Assembly (NCBI GenBank): GCA_039707465.1
Contig: CM077648.1
Span: forward strand, 17,295,619 to 17,359,618
Length of the DNA: 64,000 nt
Source: Rhabdophis nuchalis
Taxonomy: Eukaryota > Chordata > Lepidosauria > Squamata > Natricidae
Reading direction: 5' to 3'
Under the pieces are notes generated by a model, which was not told the DNA's origin, ran no database searches, and saw nothing but the letters and a program-made list of their open reading frames with translations. The position numbers and the translations under genes were made by a program. How positions within the stretch are numbered: position 1 is the first letter of the stretch; every line of letters begins with the position of its first letter. Positions 1-9,278 of the stretch are shown in pieces.

Positions 1-224
1 TCTCTTTATTCTAAAGTTTTGACACAACCAATGTACCTACTTTAACCATGCACTTTAACTATTTATAAAAATATACTAGAGTTGTAAAACTATCAACTGT
101 GTGGCCATAGGGGCTGTCTGTGATTTAACACAGCATTTTATGTTCCATACTGTGGGTCTTGGGAAAATGTATATGATTTGTTCTTTATTATATATAATTA
201 CTGTAAATACAGCTTCAAAAAAAA
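1..224. other. No recognisable feature
   Basis: AT-rich sequence with short A and T runs. I see no open frame, repeat end or structured motif here. Confidence 0.5.
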
Positions 225-425
225 GGAGAATATTTGTAGTTCAGAGTTGAAATAAGGGGTTTTTCATGCTCTCTGACCTGGTTGTTTTCTTGCAGACATT
301 TCATTAGCCAAACTAGGTAACATCATCAGTGCTAGTAGGAAGTGGGGTCCCAGTTTTAAACCCTTCAAGAAAAAAACAAGTTCGGAGAGCATCAAAGACC
401 TCTATATACAGTATTTGCGAACCGG
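225..425 (-). mobile_element. Hammerhead-bearing retroelement remnant, inverted-pair type
   Basis: The minus strand carries a hammerhead-like core (separate entry at 293-329). It is followed, still on the minus strand, by the GCAAGAAAAC and AGAGAGCATG words that also follow the core at 34,898-34,975. To the right, 366-410 holds the same follow-on words on the plus strand (cttcaagaaaa, then agagcatcaaagacc), so this was once an inverted pair that lost one core. The organisation matches the terminal repeats of Penelope-like elements as I know them. The family assignment is inference. Confidence 0.5.
293..329 (-). ncRNA. Hammerhead-ribozyme-like motif, family A, mutated
   Basis: Read on the minus strand: CUGAUGA core, one spacer U, stem II arms GUUACC and GCUAAU, then GAAAU and GUC. 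Stem I can form GCA with UGC. Stem II has one C-C mismatch, and the usual GAAAC is GAAAU. This copy is therefore probably inactive. It is the same family as 34,850-34,938. Confidence 0.45.
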
Positions 426-469
426 GAAGGTAAGTGAATCCCACCACTGACATATCATATTGGCACGAT

Positions 470-745
470 CCAGTGAAAACCAACTCTGAATGTTCATGCG
501 ATTTCCACCTAAAGGTTTTCCCCCTTTTCCAAACAATCAGTCATATAGTCCAATTGCTTGGTAACTTCATTCCTCCTCCATCCAGTCACCTGTGGAAATG
601 TCCTTGGTTCCCAGGAGACAGTATTTTGTTTTGGCTACAAAACCCCAGCTATCTCAATTCCCCCTCTCCCTATCCCTCAGCTCCAATGTGGCAACACTGA
701 AGCCTCAAAATGGCTCCAGTCAGGTCAGCTTCAAGGTTGACATTA
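470..745 (-). mobile_element. Degraded LTR fragment, minus orientation
   Basis: Read on the minus strand, this shares blocks in the same order with the LTR at 54,393-54,690 and, more weakly, with 45,455-45,850 and 49,563-49,983. The blocks include CAGAGTTGGTTTTCAC near one end, AACCAAGG in the middle and a TTTTGTAGCCAAAAC-like block. No TSD or clean end could be placed, so the boundaries are approximate. It is an old LTR remnant without any coding part. Confidence 0.45.
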
Positions 746-1494
746 AATTGTTGCTATCGGTCACTCCGTGCCGACTTGACTATGTATTGGGTTTCATTAC
801 CTCCATTCTTGCTCCTGTTTTGTTTTCTTAAAAAGACGAAAGATAAATTATAATTTCACATTCATTCTGAAAACCTCTCTGTTCTTCATTTGGCAAGCTT
901 CTTAAGTTATGCCCACTTTTCCTTCTCCACATACATTCCAAAAGAACAGTTTTAATCACGCATTTCTGAGGAAGTGACCTCAGAAGTTTCTAAGGTATGA
1001 ATAAGTTCACCAAGGACTTGTTAAAGTTCAAGGATCTTATTCAGCAAAAAAGCCCCCTGAGGAAAATTCAGACCTCAATAACCATTTAGAAAATTAAAAG
1101 TATTTTTTTGATGAATGCTGCAGGGATTGAAAGAGTGAGTGACTTGTGGAGGAGTTGGGTATGTAGTTCAAATAGTTATTAAACCAATTATCCTTCCCTT
1201 CTAAAAGTGCCACCATGTGGGAGTTCGCTTTTAGTAACAGTCTCGGTAGGCTTTTGTGGAAGGCATGTACTATATAGATGAATTAGATTGTGGCCTATAT
1301 CCTACCATTCCGATTCATTCTGAAATGGAAATAGAATGTTGTTATAAAATATTTCCATTTCTGACTGAATTTGGAATGATAGGATTTGCAAGTAGCATCT
1401 TCTGTTCTCTTCTTCTGACCTGTTGCAAAAAGTCACTTACAACATTTCTGAGCCTCTGTCTTGGCAAGGTATTCTTTTCATCCTTCAGTAGCAG
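746..1494. other. No recognisable feature
   Basis: Unremarkable AT-rich sequence. Short open frames here have no recognisable protein similarity. Confidence 0.5.
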
Positions 1495-1670
1495 CAGTGG
1501 TGGGTTTCAAATTTTTTAGAACCTACTCTGTAGGTGTGGCCTATTTTGTGGGCGTGGCTTGGCAGTCATGTGATAGGGTGGGAGTGGCCACCTTTTAAAA
1601 TGTGGTGAAACTCATTTAACAACGTTCTTGCTTAGCAACCAAAATTTTGGACTCAATTGTGATGATAAAG

Positions 1671-1734
<64 letters not shown>

Positions 1735-1905
1735 TTTTTCTGTCTTTCTTTTCTTCCTTCCTTTCCTTTCCTTCCCATTGGGTCATTGGCAGCGGCGGGC
1801 CAGATTTACTTCCAGGTACGCCGGTGGAACCTCCTCTCACCGGTTCTCTAAATTTCACCAACCGGCTCACGCGAGTAGGTGCGAGCCTGCAGAAACCCAC
1901 CACTG
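1495..1905. mobile_element. hAT-type non-autonomous transposon with internal (TTTC)n
   Basis: The element starts CAGTGGTGGGTTTC and ends GAAACCCACCACTG-like, and is flanked by a perfect 8-bp duplication, agtagcag (1,487-1,494 and 1,906-1,913). An 8-bp duplication with CAG...CTG ends is the hAT superfamily signature. The interior holds a (TTTC)n tract at about 1,672-1,740 and GC-rich arms, with no transposase. The same family recurs in the opposite orientation at 26,950-27,333, also with an internal (GAAA)n tract, so the microsatellite is part of the element. Confidence 0.85.
1672..1740. repeat. (TTTC)n microsatellite
   Basis: Near-pure TTTC repeat inside the hAT element at 1,495-1,905. It produces Ser/Phe/Leu-rich and Lys/Arg/Glu-rich open frames that are not genes. 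Confidence 0.95.
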
Positions 1906-1944
1906 AGTAGCAGTCATCTCCCCTCAAAGTAACATAAAATAAAT

Positions 1945-2110
1945 ATGTTGAAACAATTGGAGTGACTGTCCCAAAGATGCTTTTTCAGGAGGCAACTGGA
2001 CTGTATTTTTTTCTTTGAAGATGTTTTGCTTCTCATCCAAGAAGCTTCTTCAGCTCTGACTGGATGGTGGGGAATGGAAAGATTCCCTACCATCCAGTCA
2101 GAGGCAGGGG
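1945..2110 (-). mobile_element. Penelope-like hammerhead-bearing fragment, family B
   Basis: The left part (about 1,958-2,005: tgtcccaaag, then aggcaactggac) matches the flanks of the copy at 7,978-8,145. The minus strand then carries a hammerhead-like core. Beyond it, 2,056-2,106 is an imperfect inverted repeat of the block ctgactggatggt. Ends are not clean. Confidence 0.5.
2016..2056 (-). ncRNA. Hammerhead-ribozyme-like motif, family B
   Basis: Minus strand: CUGAAGA core (fits CUGANGA), one spacer A, stem II arms GCUUCU and AGAAGC (six pairs), then AAAAC and AUC where GAAAC and GUC are expected. Stem I can form GAG with UUC using one G-U pair. Stem II is intact but both other conserved blocks carry a change, so activity is doubtful. 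Confidence 0.5.
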
Positions 2111-2470
2111 TAGGCTTCCAAAATGATCATGGTGGATGTCACCTACTCAACCTCCTGCACCATGGCCGGTGTGTGTGTGTTCCACCCTCCCCAGGCTCCG
2201 GAGGTTTTCCTCATTTCTCCCTGCAGCCTCCTAGCACCAAAATCAGAGTGTGGGAGGAGCACTGCACCACCACCCCGTGCTAGCCCCCACAGGGACGTGC
2301 GACTCATGCATGTGTGTGCGTGTCTTGCATTTGCGGCAGAAACCCGAAAATCATTTGGCCGGCAGGAGGCGCATGCACATGTGTGGTGGATCTGAGCTGG
2401 GCCACAGTTCGTGTGACCGCAGAGAGGGCTCCGCATGCCACAGGTTCTCCATCTGCTCTTTCTCTCCCTA
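2111..2470. mobile_element. hAT-family fragment, GC-rich
   Basis: Shares gcatgc/acatgtg-rich blocks and the agagggctc...gtgccac block with the hAT elements at 27,655-28,345 and 41,206-42,643. No clean ends or TSD seen. The short open frames are by-products of GC richness. Confidence 0.4.
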
Positions 2471-2983
2471 GAATTCTTATACAAGGGGATGATAGCAAAT
2501 TTGTTTTCCCAATTTATTTTGGAGAATGGGAGAACTTCATTGAAAGGTGGCTAACATCTGCTTTCGTTCCATTAGTAACTTTCCAACAGTCTGCCATTTT
2601 TCTTCTTCAATATACTCCCAAGAGAAGACAGTCAAACTATTCCAGGCAAATTAGCTTTTCCTAAGGAATAGACAATTTGATTATTCTCAACCAAAATAAA
2701 AGCAATTTGTAGTTTGGCGTAGATTCCTGGAAACAGCATGGATGATTCATCTTTGGACAATGGTTTCCATGAATGGAGGTTTCTTTTTGGCTTTCTCCAA
2801 GCGCGCAGGAGGTGACCAGTTTGAGTGCAAAATATTGTGCCAGGAATTTTATGGTGGTGCTTTTCCCATCAGATAGATGTTCCGTTCTGCAAGCTTGTTT
2901 TCTATTACTATCTTAGGTAGGTAACTATAATATTATTATTTTTTCTATATAATAGGGGATGTTAATATTATAATAACCTGATC
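2471..2983. other. No recognisable feature
   Basis: AT-rich sequence without a repeat or frame I can identify. Confidence 0.45.
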
Positions 2984-3337
2984 CAGGGGTACGCTACAAA
3001 ATTTTTAGCAAGGGGTCCTCTGCTTAGTTGCTGGGTGGGCGTGGCCATGGTGGGCGTGGCCCAGTTGGCCTCCTGCACCACTGCCTACCCCAGGCTCCGG
3101 AGGCTTTCCTTGAGCTTCCGGGAGGGCAAAAATGGCCTCCCCAGGCTCTGGAGGCCCTTCCCCAACTTCCTGTCCCTGAGCCTCCGTGTGTGCGTTACTG
3201 GCATCCAAAATGGGCCACATGGGAACTCCTGGGAGGGGTGGGACCATTGGGGGGGGATTTGGGGGTTCACTGAACTGCTCAGAATCTTAGCTAGAGGTTC
3301 TCCTGAACCCCTGCGAACCCTCAGCAACCCACCCCTG
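2984..3337. mobile_element. hAT-type non-autonomous transposon
   Basis: Starts CAGGGGTACGC and ends CAACCCACCCCTG. Flanks acctgatc and ggctgatc agree at 6 of 8 positions if the right end is moved by one base. The interior is GC-rich, with the tgggcgtggcc blocks typical of the snake members in this window. No transposase frame. Confidence 0.7.
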
Positions 3338-4096
3338 GCTGATCCCTTGAAAAGGATTGGCAAATCCTAGTGTATCTTAAAAGGCTGACTGAATGTAGCT
3401 TTGATAAAATACTCCATATGGCTATGCTCTAGTTTATTTCTGATTATTACCGTAATCAGTTCATCCTAGAAGTGCTCCGATGGAATTTTTTTAAGGGAGC
3501 AAAAATCCTTGGTTAAAAATAGATTAAATACAATAAAGACTAATCAAGAATGATCTGTAAACCACACACCTTTTAGGCTCCATCACTTCTGAATTGGAAG
3601 CAAAGTGTTTCTTTTTTTTAAAAAAAATGAAATGTTGTTTATAGGGCCTCTGCTTCTACAGTTTCTTGGCGATGAAAATATTTCTTCTTCCCAAATATTT
3701 GAAGCAAATAATGTAACATTCAGAGGTTGCAACGCTAATATGTTTTAAGAAAAATAAAAGTTAAACTAACTGTTAAATCTGAGCTAATAATGCTGCAGAC
3801 TGCAAATAGCAAATTAAATATGTATCAGGGTTCAAAGAAACAGCCTCAACAAAATAAAATGTGTGTAAAAGTATGAAGACCTAATTTTATTAACCAAGGA
3901 TGTGGGCATATTGCCTTGCTTTCTGCTAAGATTTCTCTGAGTCATGTTATGAGTGTTTTTAATTATTACTGAACCTAAATCATAAATATACACTCAGAAT
4001 GTAGGTTCACATTTTTTATTCTTTGATTATATTGTTGTAAAACTCAAGAACAAAGTATTATTATCTGCAGAAGTAAAGAGGAGATTAACCCTAGAT
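3338..4096. other. No recognisable feature
   Basis: AT-rich unique-looking sequence. No frame or element recognised. Confidence 0.45.
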
Positions 4097-4230
4097 CAGG
4101 GCTTTCAAACCCGCGGCCTGTGGGCCAGATGCATCTCGCGCTGGCCACGCCCCTGCCCGGTTTAGCAAAGGGCGGGAAGTCCTGATGAATCACGTGACAC
4201 TGCCATGATGACGCAAGTATGATACTCCTG
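4097..4230. mobile_element. Short hAT-type element
   Basis: Starts CAGGGCTTTCAAAC with a ggcctgtgggccagatg block, and ends with a decayed TTTGACACCCCTG-like end (tatgatactcctg). Flanks ccctagat and ttgtagat agree at 5 of 8. It is related to the elements at 8,406 and 15,340. Confidence 0.6.
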
Positions 4231-4326
4231 TTGTAGATGAAAAGACAATGATACATTTAAGCAAGATTGTGAAGGATGTTTCAATAACAACTGATGAAAA
4301 TAGTTAAAACAATATTCTTTCTAATA

Positions 4327-4710
4327 CAGATAGTCCTCGACTTACAACAGTTCATTTAGCAACCACTCAAAGTTACAACAGCACTGAAAAATGTGACTTA
4401 TGACTGTTTTTCACAGTTACGACCTTTGCAGCATCCCCATGATCATGAGATCAAAATTCAGATGCTTGGCATCTGGTTCGTATTTATGCTCCTTTCAGTG
4501 TCCCAAGGTCATGTGATCACATTTTGCGACCTTCTGAAAAGCGAAATCTTTGGGGAAGCCGAATTCACTTACCAGCTTATCAACTTCAGTGATTCACTTA
4601 ACAACTGTGGCAGGAAAGTTCGTAACATGAGACAAAGTTCACTGAAAAAATGTCTCACTTAGCAACAGAAATTTTGGGCTCGATTGTGGTCATATGTTGA
4701 GGACTACCTG
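4327..4710. mobile_element. Inverted-terminal repeat element with CAGGTAGTCCTC ends
   Basis: Begins cagatagtcctcgacttac and ends with the inverted counterpart gaggactacctg. The body consists of variants of 'not in place' blocks such as tttagcaacc, acttaacaac and catgtgatca. Fragments of the family lie at 7,768, 16,132, 29,727, 55,293 and 63,575. It encodes nothing. I cannot assign a superfamily because no consistent TSD was found. Confidence 0.6.
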
Positions 4711-4956
4711 CATGTATTATGAAAATTGGATAATGGAAAGAAAAAATAAATGCTTTTGAATAAAACATCTTGAAAAACTTACTACGGAAATCATGAAGTG
4801 CAATAATAGCTGAATAAGCAGGGCAGGTCCAAGTAAAGGGTGATTAGGCCCCTGAAATGACAAGCAAAAAGTCACATAGTTTGGGCATGTTATACAAGTA
4901 AAAATATATGAACGTTTGACAGCAAGGTTAAGGGAAGTTGAAGGTGTCAACAATGA

Positions 4957-5000
4957 TTAGGTAGGTAAGTAATAGGTAGGTAGGTAGGTAGGTAGGTAGA
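4957..5000. repeat. (GGTA)n microsatellite
   Basis: Tandem ggta units abutting the TA that flanks the Tc1 element at 5,003. Confidence 0.9.
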
Positions 5001-5089
5001 TACACTATATTGCCAAAAGTATTCGCTCACCTGCCTTTACTCACATCTAAACTTACAGTAAGTGATCTCCCATTCCTAATCCATAGGGT

Positions 5090-5412
5090 TCAATATGACG
5101 TTGGTCCACTGCGCACTGTTCTTGAGCTAATCTGAAGGCCACATGAAGTTTGGAGGTCTGTAGCGATTGACCCTGCAGAACATTGGTGACCTCTTCGCAC
5201 TATACGCCTCAGCATCCGCTGATCCCGCTCCATCCGTTTACACCGCCTACCACTTTGTGGCTGAGTTGCTGTCGTTCCCAAACACTTCCAAGTTCTTATA
5301 ATATAGGTGACAGTTGACTGTGGAATATTTAGGAGCGAGGAAATTTCACGACTGAATTTGTTGCACAGGTGGCATCCTATCACAGTTCCACACTGAGCTC
5401 CTGAGAGCCACC
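5090..5412 (-). pseudogene. Tc1 transposase N-terminal (DNA-binding) fragment
   Basis: The minus-strand frame contains a helix-turn-helix region (SREISSLLNIPQSTVTYII) followed by the basic linker RCKRMERDQRMLRRIVRRG, and a second HTH-like block ending LQISSRTVR. This matches the paired-type DNA-binding half of Tc1 transposases. In a complete protein of about 340 residues, a DDE catalytic domain would follow; none of it is present. The apparent extra N-terminal residues upstream of SGAQCG come from the CR1 simple-repeat tail at the insertion junction and are not transposase. A dead remnant; no host function is implied. Confidence 0.8.
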
Positions 5413-5969
5413 CATTACAATAATACAATAATACAATAATACAATAATACAATAATACAATAGCAGAGTTGGAAGGGACCTTGTAGGTCTTCTAGTCCAA
5501 CCCCCTGCGTGGGCAGGAACCTTATACCATTTCAGACAAATGGCTATCTAACATCTTTTTAAAGACTTCCAGGGTTGGGGCATTCACAACTTCTGGAGGC
5601 AAGCTGTTCCAGAGGTTAATTGTTCTAACTGTCAGGAAATTTCTCCTTAGTTCTAAGTTGCTTCTCTCCTTGATTAGTTTCCACCCATTGCTTCTTGTCC
5701 TGCCCCCAGGTGCCTTGGAGAATAGTTTGACTCCCTCTTCTTTGTGGCACCCTCTGAGATATCGGAACACTGCTATCATGTCTCCCCTGGTCCTTCTCTT
5801 CATCAAACTAGACATACCCAGCTCCTGCAGCCGTTCTTCATATGTTTTAGTCTCCAGTTCCCTAATCATCTTGGTTGCTCTTCTATGCACTCTTTCCAGA
5901 GTCTCCACGTCTTTTCTACATCGTGGTGACCAAAACTGTATGCAGTATTCCAAGTGTGGCCTTACCAAT
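5413..5969 (-). mobile_element. CR1 LINE 3' end inserted in Tc1
   Basis: On the minus strand the 3' end is the CR1 tail word gttggactagaagacctac, followed by caactctgctattgtatt repeats. The copy is 5'-truncated at about 5,969, where Tc1 sequence resumes (ttctttcacaaatg). CR1 moves by target-primed reverse transcription, which explains both the truncation and the simple-repeat tail. Confidence 0.85.
5522..5969 (-). pseudogene. CR1 ORF2 C-terminal fragment
   Basis: The minus-strand frame ends ...RTINLWNSLPPEVV, followed by the residues FKKMLDSHLSEMV and a stop. This is the C-terminal segment after the reverse-transcriptase thumb of CR1 ORF2. The same block is present in the copy at 51,853-52,760. 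The piece covers roughly 150 of about 900-1,000 residues, has no catalytic motif and runs into Tc1 sequence at its upstream edge. It is a truncated copy, not a gene. Confidence 0.85.
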
Positions 5970-6103
5970 TCTTTCACAAATGTTTGTACAAACAATCTGC
6001 ATGCCTAGGTACTTGATTTTATACACCTGCGGCCATGAAAGTGATTGGAACACCTGACTGATTATTTGGATGGGTGAGAAAATACTTTTGGCAATATAGT
6101 GTA

Positions 6104-6231
<128 letters not shown>

Positions 6232-6353
6232 AAAAGGATGGATTACTGGAATGTTTTCAGAAAAGATGGGGATAAATTGGGATGCTAAACATTTGTCTAT
6301 GTAGTTCCCAAGAAGCAATCTCAATTCAAGGGTATCTACCTAATACATTATAT

Positions 6354-6574
6354 CAGTGGTAGGTTTCACATTTTGTTACCGCTAGTTTTCCTTGCACGTG
6401 CCCAGCCTTCCGTGCATGTGCTTTGCTGTTGTGCATGCTTTTCGCACATGCGCCCAGCCTCAAAAACGTGCCTAAATAGGATGGCATAGAGCTGGGGCAG
6501 GTGGGTGGGAGTGGACCGTGATTTCCACTACCAGTTCGGGCGAATCAGTGCGAACTTGCTGAGTACCACCTCTG
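6354..6574. mobile_element. hAT-type non-autonomous transposon
   Basis: Starts CAGTGGTAGGTTTC, ends GAGTACCACCTCTG. Flanks cattatat and cactatat match at 7 of 8. Interior carries alternating tgca/gcacatgcg blocks. Confidence 0.8.
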
Positions 6575-7260
6575 CACTATATAGCTCCAAAGCATAAGAC
6601 TTAAACTTTACTGAATTATTTATCTTGAAGTAAATAATTTACCTTGAAGCAAGTAAGTAAATATTTACTGGGGAGTACGAGTGGGTTTTACTTCTAGAAA
6701 TAGGTCCCACTGAATACTAGGATTCATTTTTCAGTTACGGTATGTAGTAACCCAGCACAAAATCTTCATACTGTCAAAGATCACCTCTAGGGCCCCCTTA
6801 AGAATCTTCACTGTTATTAATATTCATGCAAAATTACATGAGATTTACATTTCGGAACATTGATTAAAGGATATATACTGACCAACGCCAGTCTTTCCCC
6901 TGAAGTCTAGCATAAAAACGTTACAAGGGGATAAGCTGTTAGCCCTGATTAGAAGTACGGAGCCAAAGGAAGGAATCACTCATTTTCCTTTTAGTGCTCT
7001 TCAGCCAATGGAGTTGTGATATACTACGACTATACACAGACTTGGATTCTCAGCCAAATGGATTGTTTTCTTTGTTCTAGTTACTCAGCTCATGTTCCTT
7101 TGCAAATTGATCGTCTGGCAAAGAACTGTTCAAAACAATTGCTTCTCTGCTATCCATGGCCAATGATCATGGATTAAAATAAATGATGATACTGAATCTC
7201 AAGGAGTTAAGAAAATGGGCCAGGTGTGTCTAGACTAATTAATTTCCAGACTTACCATAG
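6575..7260. other. No recognisable feature
   Basis: AT-rich sequence, nothing assignable. Confidence 0.45.
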
Positions 7261-7261
7261 T

Positions 7262-7465
7262 ATTATAGGGTTTAGGGTTTTAGTGATTGGTTTTGGGGAA
7301 TTTTAGCGCAGGGTCTTATTGTTTAATGTGTTTTTTAACTGTTTTGTGTATCTATGTATATTTATTGTTTTAATTTCCCTGTGCACCGCTCCGAGTCCCC
7401 TTGGGGAGAGGGAGCGGTCTAGAAATTAAATATATTATTATATATTATTATTATTATTATTAAGT
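7262..7465 (+). mobile_element. L2-type LINE 3' end
   Basis: Contains the tail seen in the other L2 copies here: ttttagcgcagggt, then ccctgtgcaccgctccgag, ggggagaggg, and an (ATT)n end. 5'-truncated, no coding part. Confidence 0.7.
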
Positions 7466-7485
7466 ATCCTCTGTTTTGTTGCCAG

Positions 7486-7720
7486 TAATAGCAATAGCAC
7501 TTAGACTTATATACCGCTTTACAATGCTCTGCAGCCCCCTAAGTAGTTTACAGAGGCAGCATATTGCCCCCAACAATTTGGGTCCTCATTTTACCAACCT
7601 CAGAAGGATGGAAGGCACTCAGCCTGGTGAGATTTGAACTGCCAAATTGCAGGCAGCCGACAGTCAGCAGAAGTAGCCTATAGTACTGCATTCTAACCAC
7701 TATGCCACCATGGCTCAGTA
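7486..7720 (-). mobile_element. tRNA-derived SINE
   Basis: Minus-strand head has the A-box-like ccatggtggc, and the interior has a B-box-like agttcaaatctcacc. The tail ends in aagtctaagtgctattgct. The same family is at 32,955, 51,248 and 61,379. An RNA polymerase III unit with a LINE-derived tail, mobilised in trans. Confidence 0.7.
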
Positions 7721-7977
7721 ATGTAATGCTTTTCTGCATAGCAACTTTCCCTTCCATTTGATGTTTTACAGGTAATCCTTGATTTATGACCATTTGTTCA
7801 ACGACCATTTAAAATGATGAAGAAAGTGACTTACAACTAGTCTTTGCACTTACAACCGTTGCAGCATCACTGGGATCACATACTCAAAAGTCAGTCAGTT
7901 GACAAGTGACAAATATTTACTAAGTTGCAGTATTCCTGGATCATGTGATCATTATTTGCGACCTTTCCAAGATGTCT

Positions 7978-8145
7978 ATGAAGAGTCCCAGTCATCCAGG
8001 TCATAATTGTCCCAAAGTGGCTTTTCAAAAGGCAACATTCCATCAGAACTGAGGAAGCTTCTTGGCTGAGAAGTGAAATATTTTCATAGAAAAAAGAAAG
8101 AAAGTATAGTTACCTTTTGAAAAACACCTTTGGGATGACCTTCCC
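7978..8145 (+). mobile_element. Hammerhead-bearing Penelope-like fragment, family B
   Basis: Starts catccaggtcat...gtcccaaagtggcttttc and ends with the approximate complement ttgaaaaacacctttgggatgacc. The hammerhead-like core thus lies between inverted arms of about 35-40 bp. It sits inside the element at 7,768-8,315. Confidence 0.5.
8046..8088 (+). ncRNA. Hammerhead-ribozyme-like motif, family B, mutated
   Basis: CUGAGGA core (fits CUGANGA), stem II based on gcuucu/agaagu, then GAAAU; the expected GUC is lost. Stem I may form GAA with UUC. Probably inactive. Confidence 0.4.
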
Positions 8146-8405
8146 AGGGAGTTTCCTTTAAGTAAAGTCAATTAGGGAAGTGGGACTTGCCTAACATCTG
8201 TGTGACTTGCTTAACTACCACGGTGATTCACTTAATGACTCTAGTAAAATCATGCACTATTCATTAACAATTGCATCAATTAAAAATTGCAGATTGTAAG
8301 TTGTAAGTTCTTGTTGAAGAAGAATTCTAACTGGACATCCAATAGCCCTATATCCCAGCAGTACTCGGTGTATTTTAATGACTATGGGCCTGAATTGCCC
8401 TAGAT

Positions 8406-8779
8406 CGGGGGTGTGAAACTCAAGGCCCATGGACCAGATCCCATGGGACTGTCCTGAAAACAGTGAAGGCCCAGCTAGTGAAAACGGAGCTCGGGAGGGC
8501 AGTGCATGGCCTTCCCGAACTCCGGTTTAGGCCACTACGGCCTCCTACAGCCCTAGTCCAAGCCACAACAGGTACCCTCAACACGAGTGATGTCAAACTG
8601 GCCACACCCACTCTGACCACATATCCTCCCCCCTCCCCCAAGGTCAAACACAACAGTTACCCCCAACACGAGTGACGTCGAACTGGTCACACCCACTCTG
8701 ACCACATATCCCCACCCCTCCCCCACAGTCAAACACAACCCTGATGTGGTCCTCAATGAAATCATGTTTGACACCTTTT
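8406..8779. mobile_element. hAT-type element, GTGTGAAACTC end family
   Basis: Starts cgggggtgtgaaactcaagg, ends atgtttgacacctttt. Perfect 8-bp duplication ccctagat at 8,398-8,405 and 8,780-8,787. The interior contains an imperfect direct repeat around 8,580-8,720 (the acccccaacacgagtga block occurs twice). Confidence 0.85.
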
Positions 8780-8919
8780 CCCTAGATAGTATTACTTTTC
8801 CCGAAGCACATTTCAGCAAATATTTTGTTCCACCCTCCAAACGTTTTGGGGCAATTCCCAGTGTTCTCTGCCAGCATACTGGCTGGCAATTTCAGGGAAT
8901 ATTGAGCACATCTAGAGCA

Positions 8920-9270
8920 GGGGTCCCCAACCCCCAGGCTGCGGACCGGTGCCAGTCCGTGGCTTGATAGGAACTGGGCCGCAGTGAGCAGTGCAACTCT
9001 TAGAAAGGGCCGGAGAGGAGAAGGAGGGAGGAGGGGGCAGCCCCCTGGGCAGAGTGCACGCCAGGGGTGGGACACCGCAGGCGCGGCTGCTCACACCGTT
9101 GGGGGCCCGAGAGGGGCGAGTGAGCCGACTCACCCCCCCATGTGTGCATGCACCGCCTGTTCCCCCTCCCCCCCGCTCCCCCTCTACACCGGCCGAGCCA
9201 GGGCCACCGGTCCACGGAATTTTTTTAACATGAAACCGGTCCCTGGTGCCAAAAAGGTTGGGGACCTCTG
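8920..9270. mobile_element. hAT-type element, CAGGGGTCCCCAACC family
   Basis: Ends CAGGGGTCCCCAACC and GGTTGGGGACCTCTG. Perfect 8-bp duplication atctagag (8,912-8,919 and 9,271-9,278). The interior (9,000-9,230) is very GC- and CpG-rich and could be mistaken for a CpG island. A sister copy is at 50,439-50,767. Confidence 0.9.
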
Positions 9271-9278
9271 ATCTAGAG

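Larger units (their letters stand above)
5003..6101 (-). mobile_element. Tc1-like DNA transposon interrupted by a CR1 insertion
   Basis: The terminal inverted repeats CACTATATTGCCAAAAG (5,003 on) and its complement (to 6,101) are each bordered by TA, the Tc1/mariner target. The transposase lies on the minus strand. Only its N-terminal part remains, because a 5'-truncated CR1 (about 5,413-5,969) sits inside it. The undamaged reference order is visible in the related copy at 30,194-30,738, where the two sides of the insertion are contiguous. Confidence 0.9.
7768..8315. mobile_element. CAGGTAGTCCTC-end element, split by a hammerhead-bearing insertion
   Basis: Left part 7,768-7,977 and right part about 8,146-8,315 are the two halves of the element family described at 4,327. 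The sequence between them belongs to another repeat, so it was inserted later. Confidence 0.55.

Noticed and set aside
280..300. Splice-acceptor-like ttttcttgcag before a short frame
   Set aside because: It is the outer part of the hammerhead-bearing repeat on the other strand and recurs in the copy at 34,795.
1616..1927. Lys/Glu- or Phe/Ser-rich proteins at the TTTC tract
   Set aside because: Translation of a microsatellite inside a hAT element.
8991..9233. CpG island or promoter at the GC-rich block
   Set aside because: The block is the interior of a hAT element with perfect duplication; the sister copy at 50,439 has the same composition.
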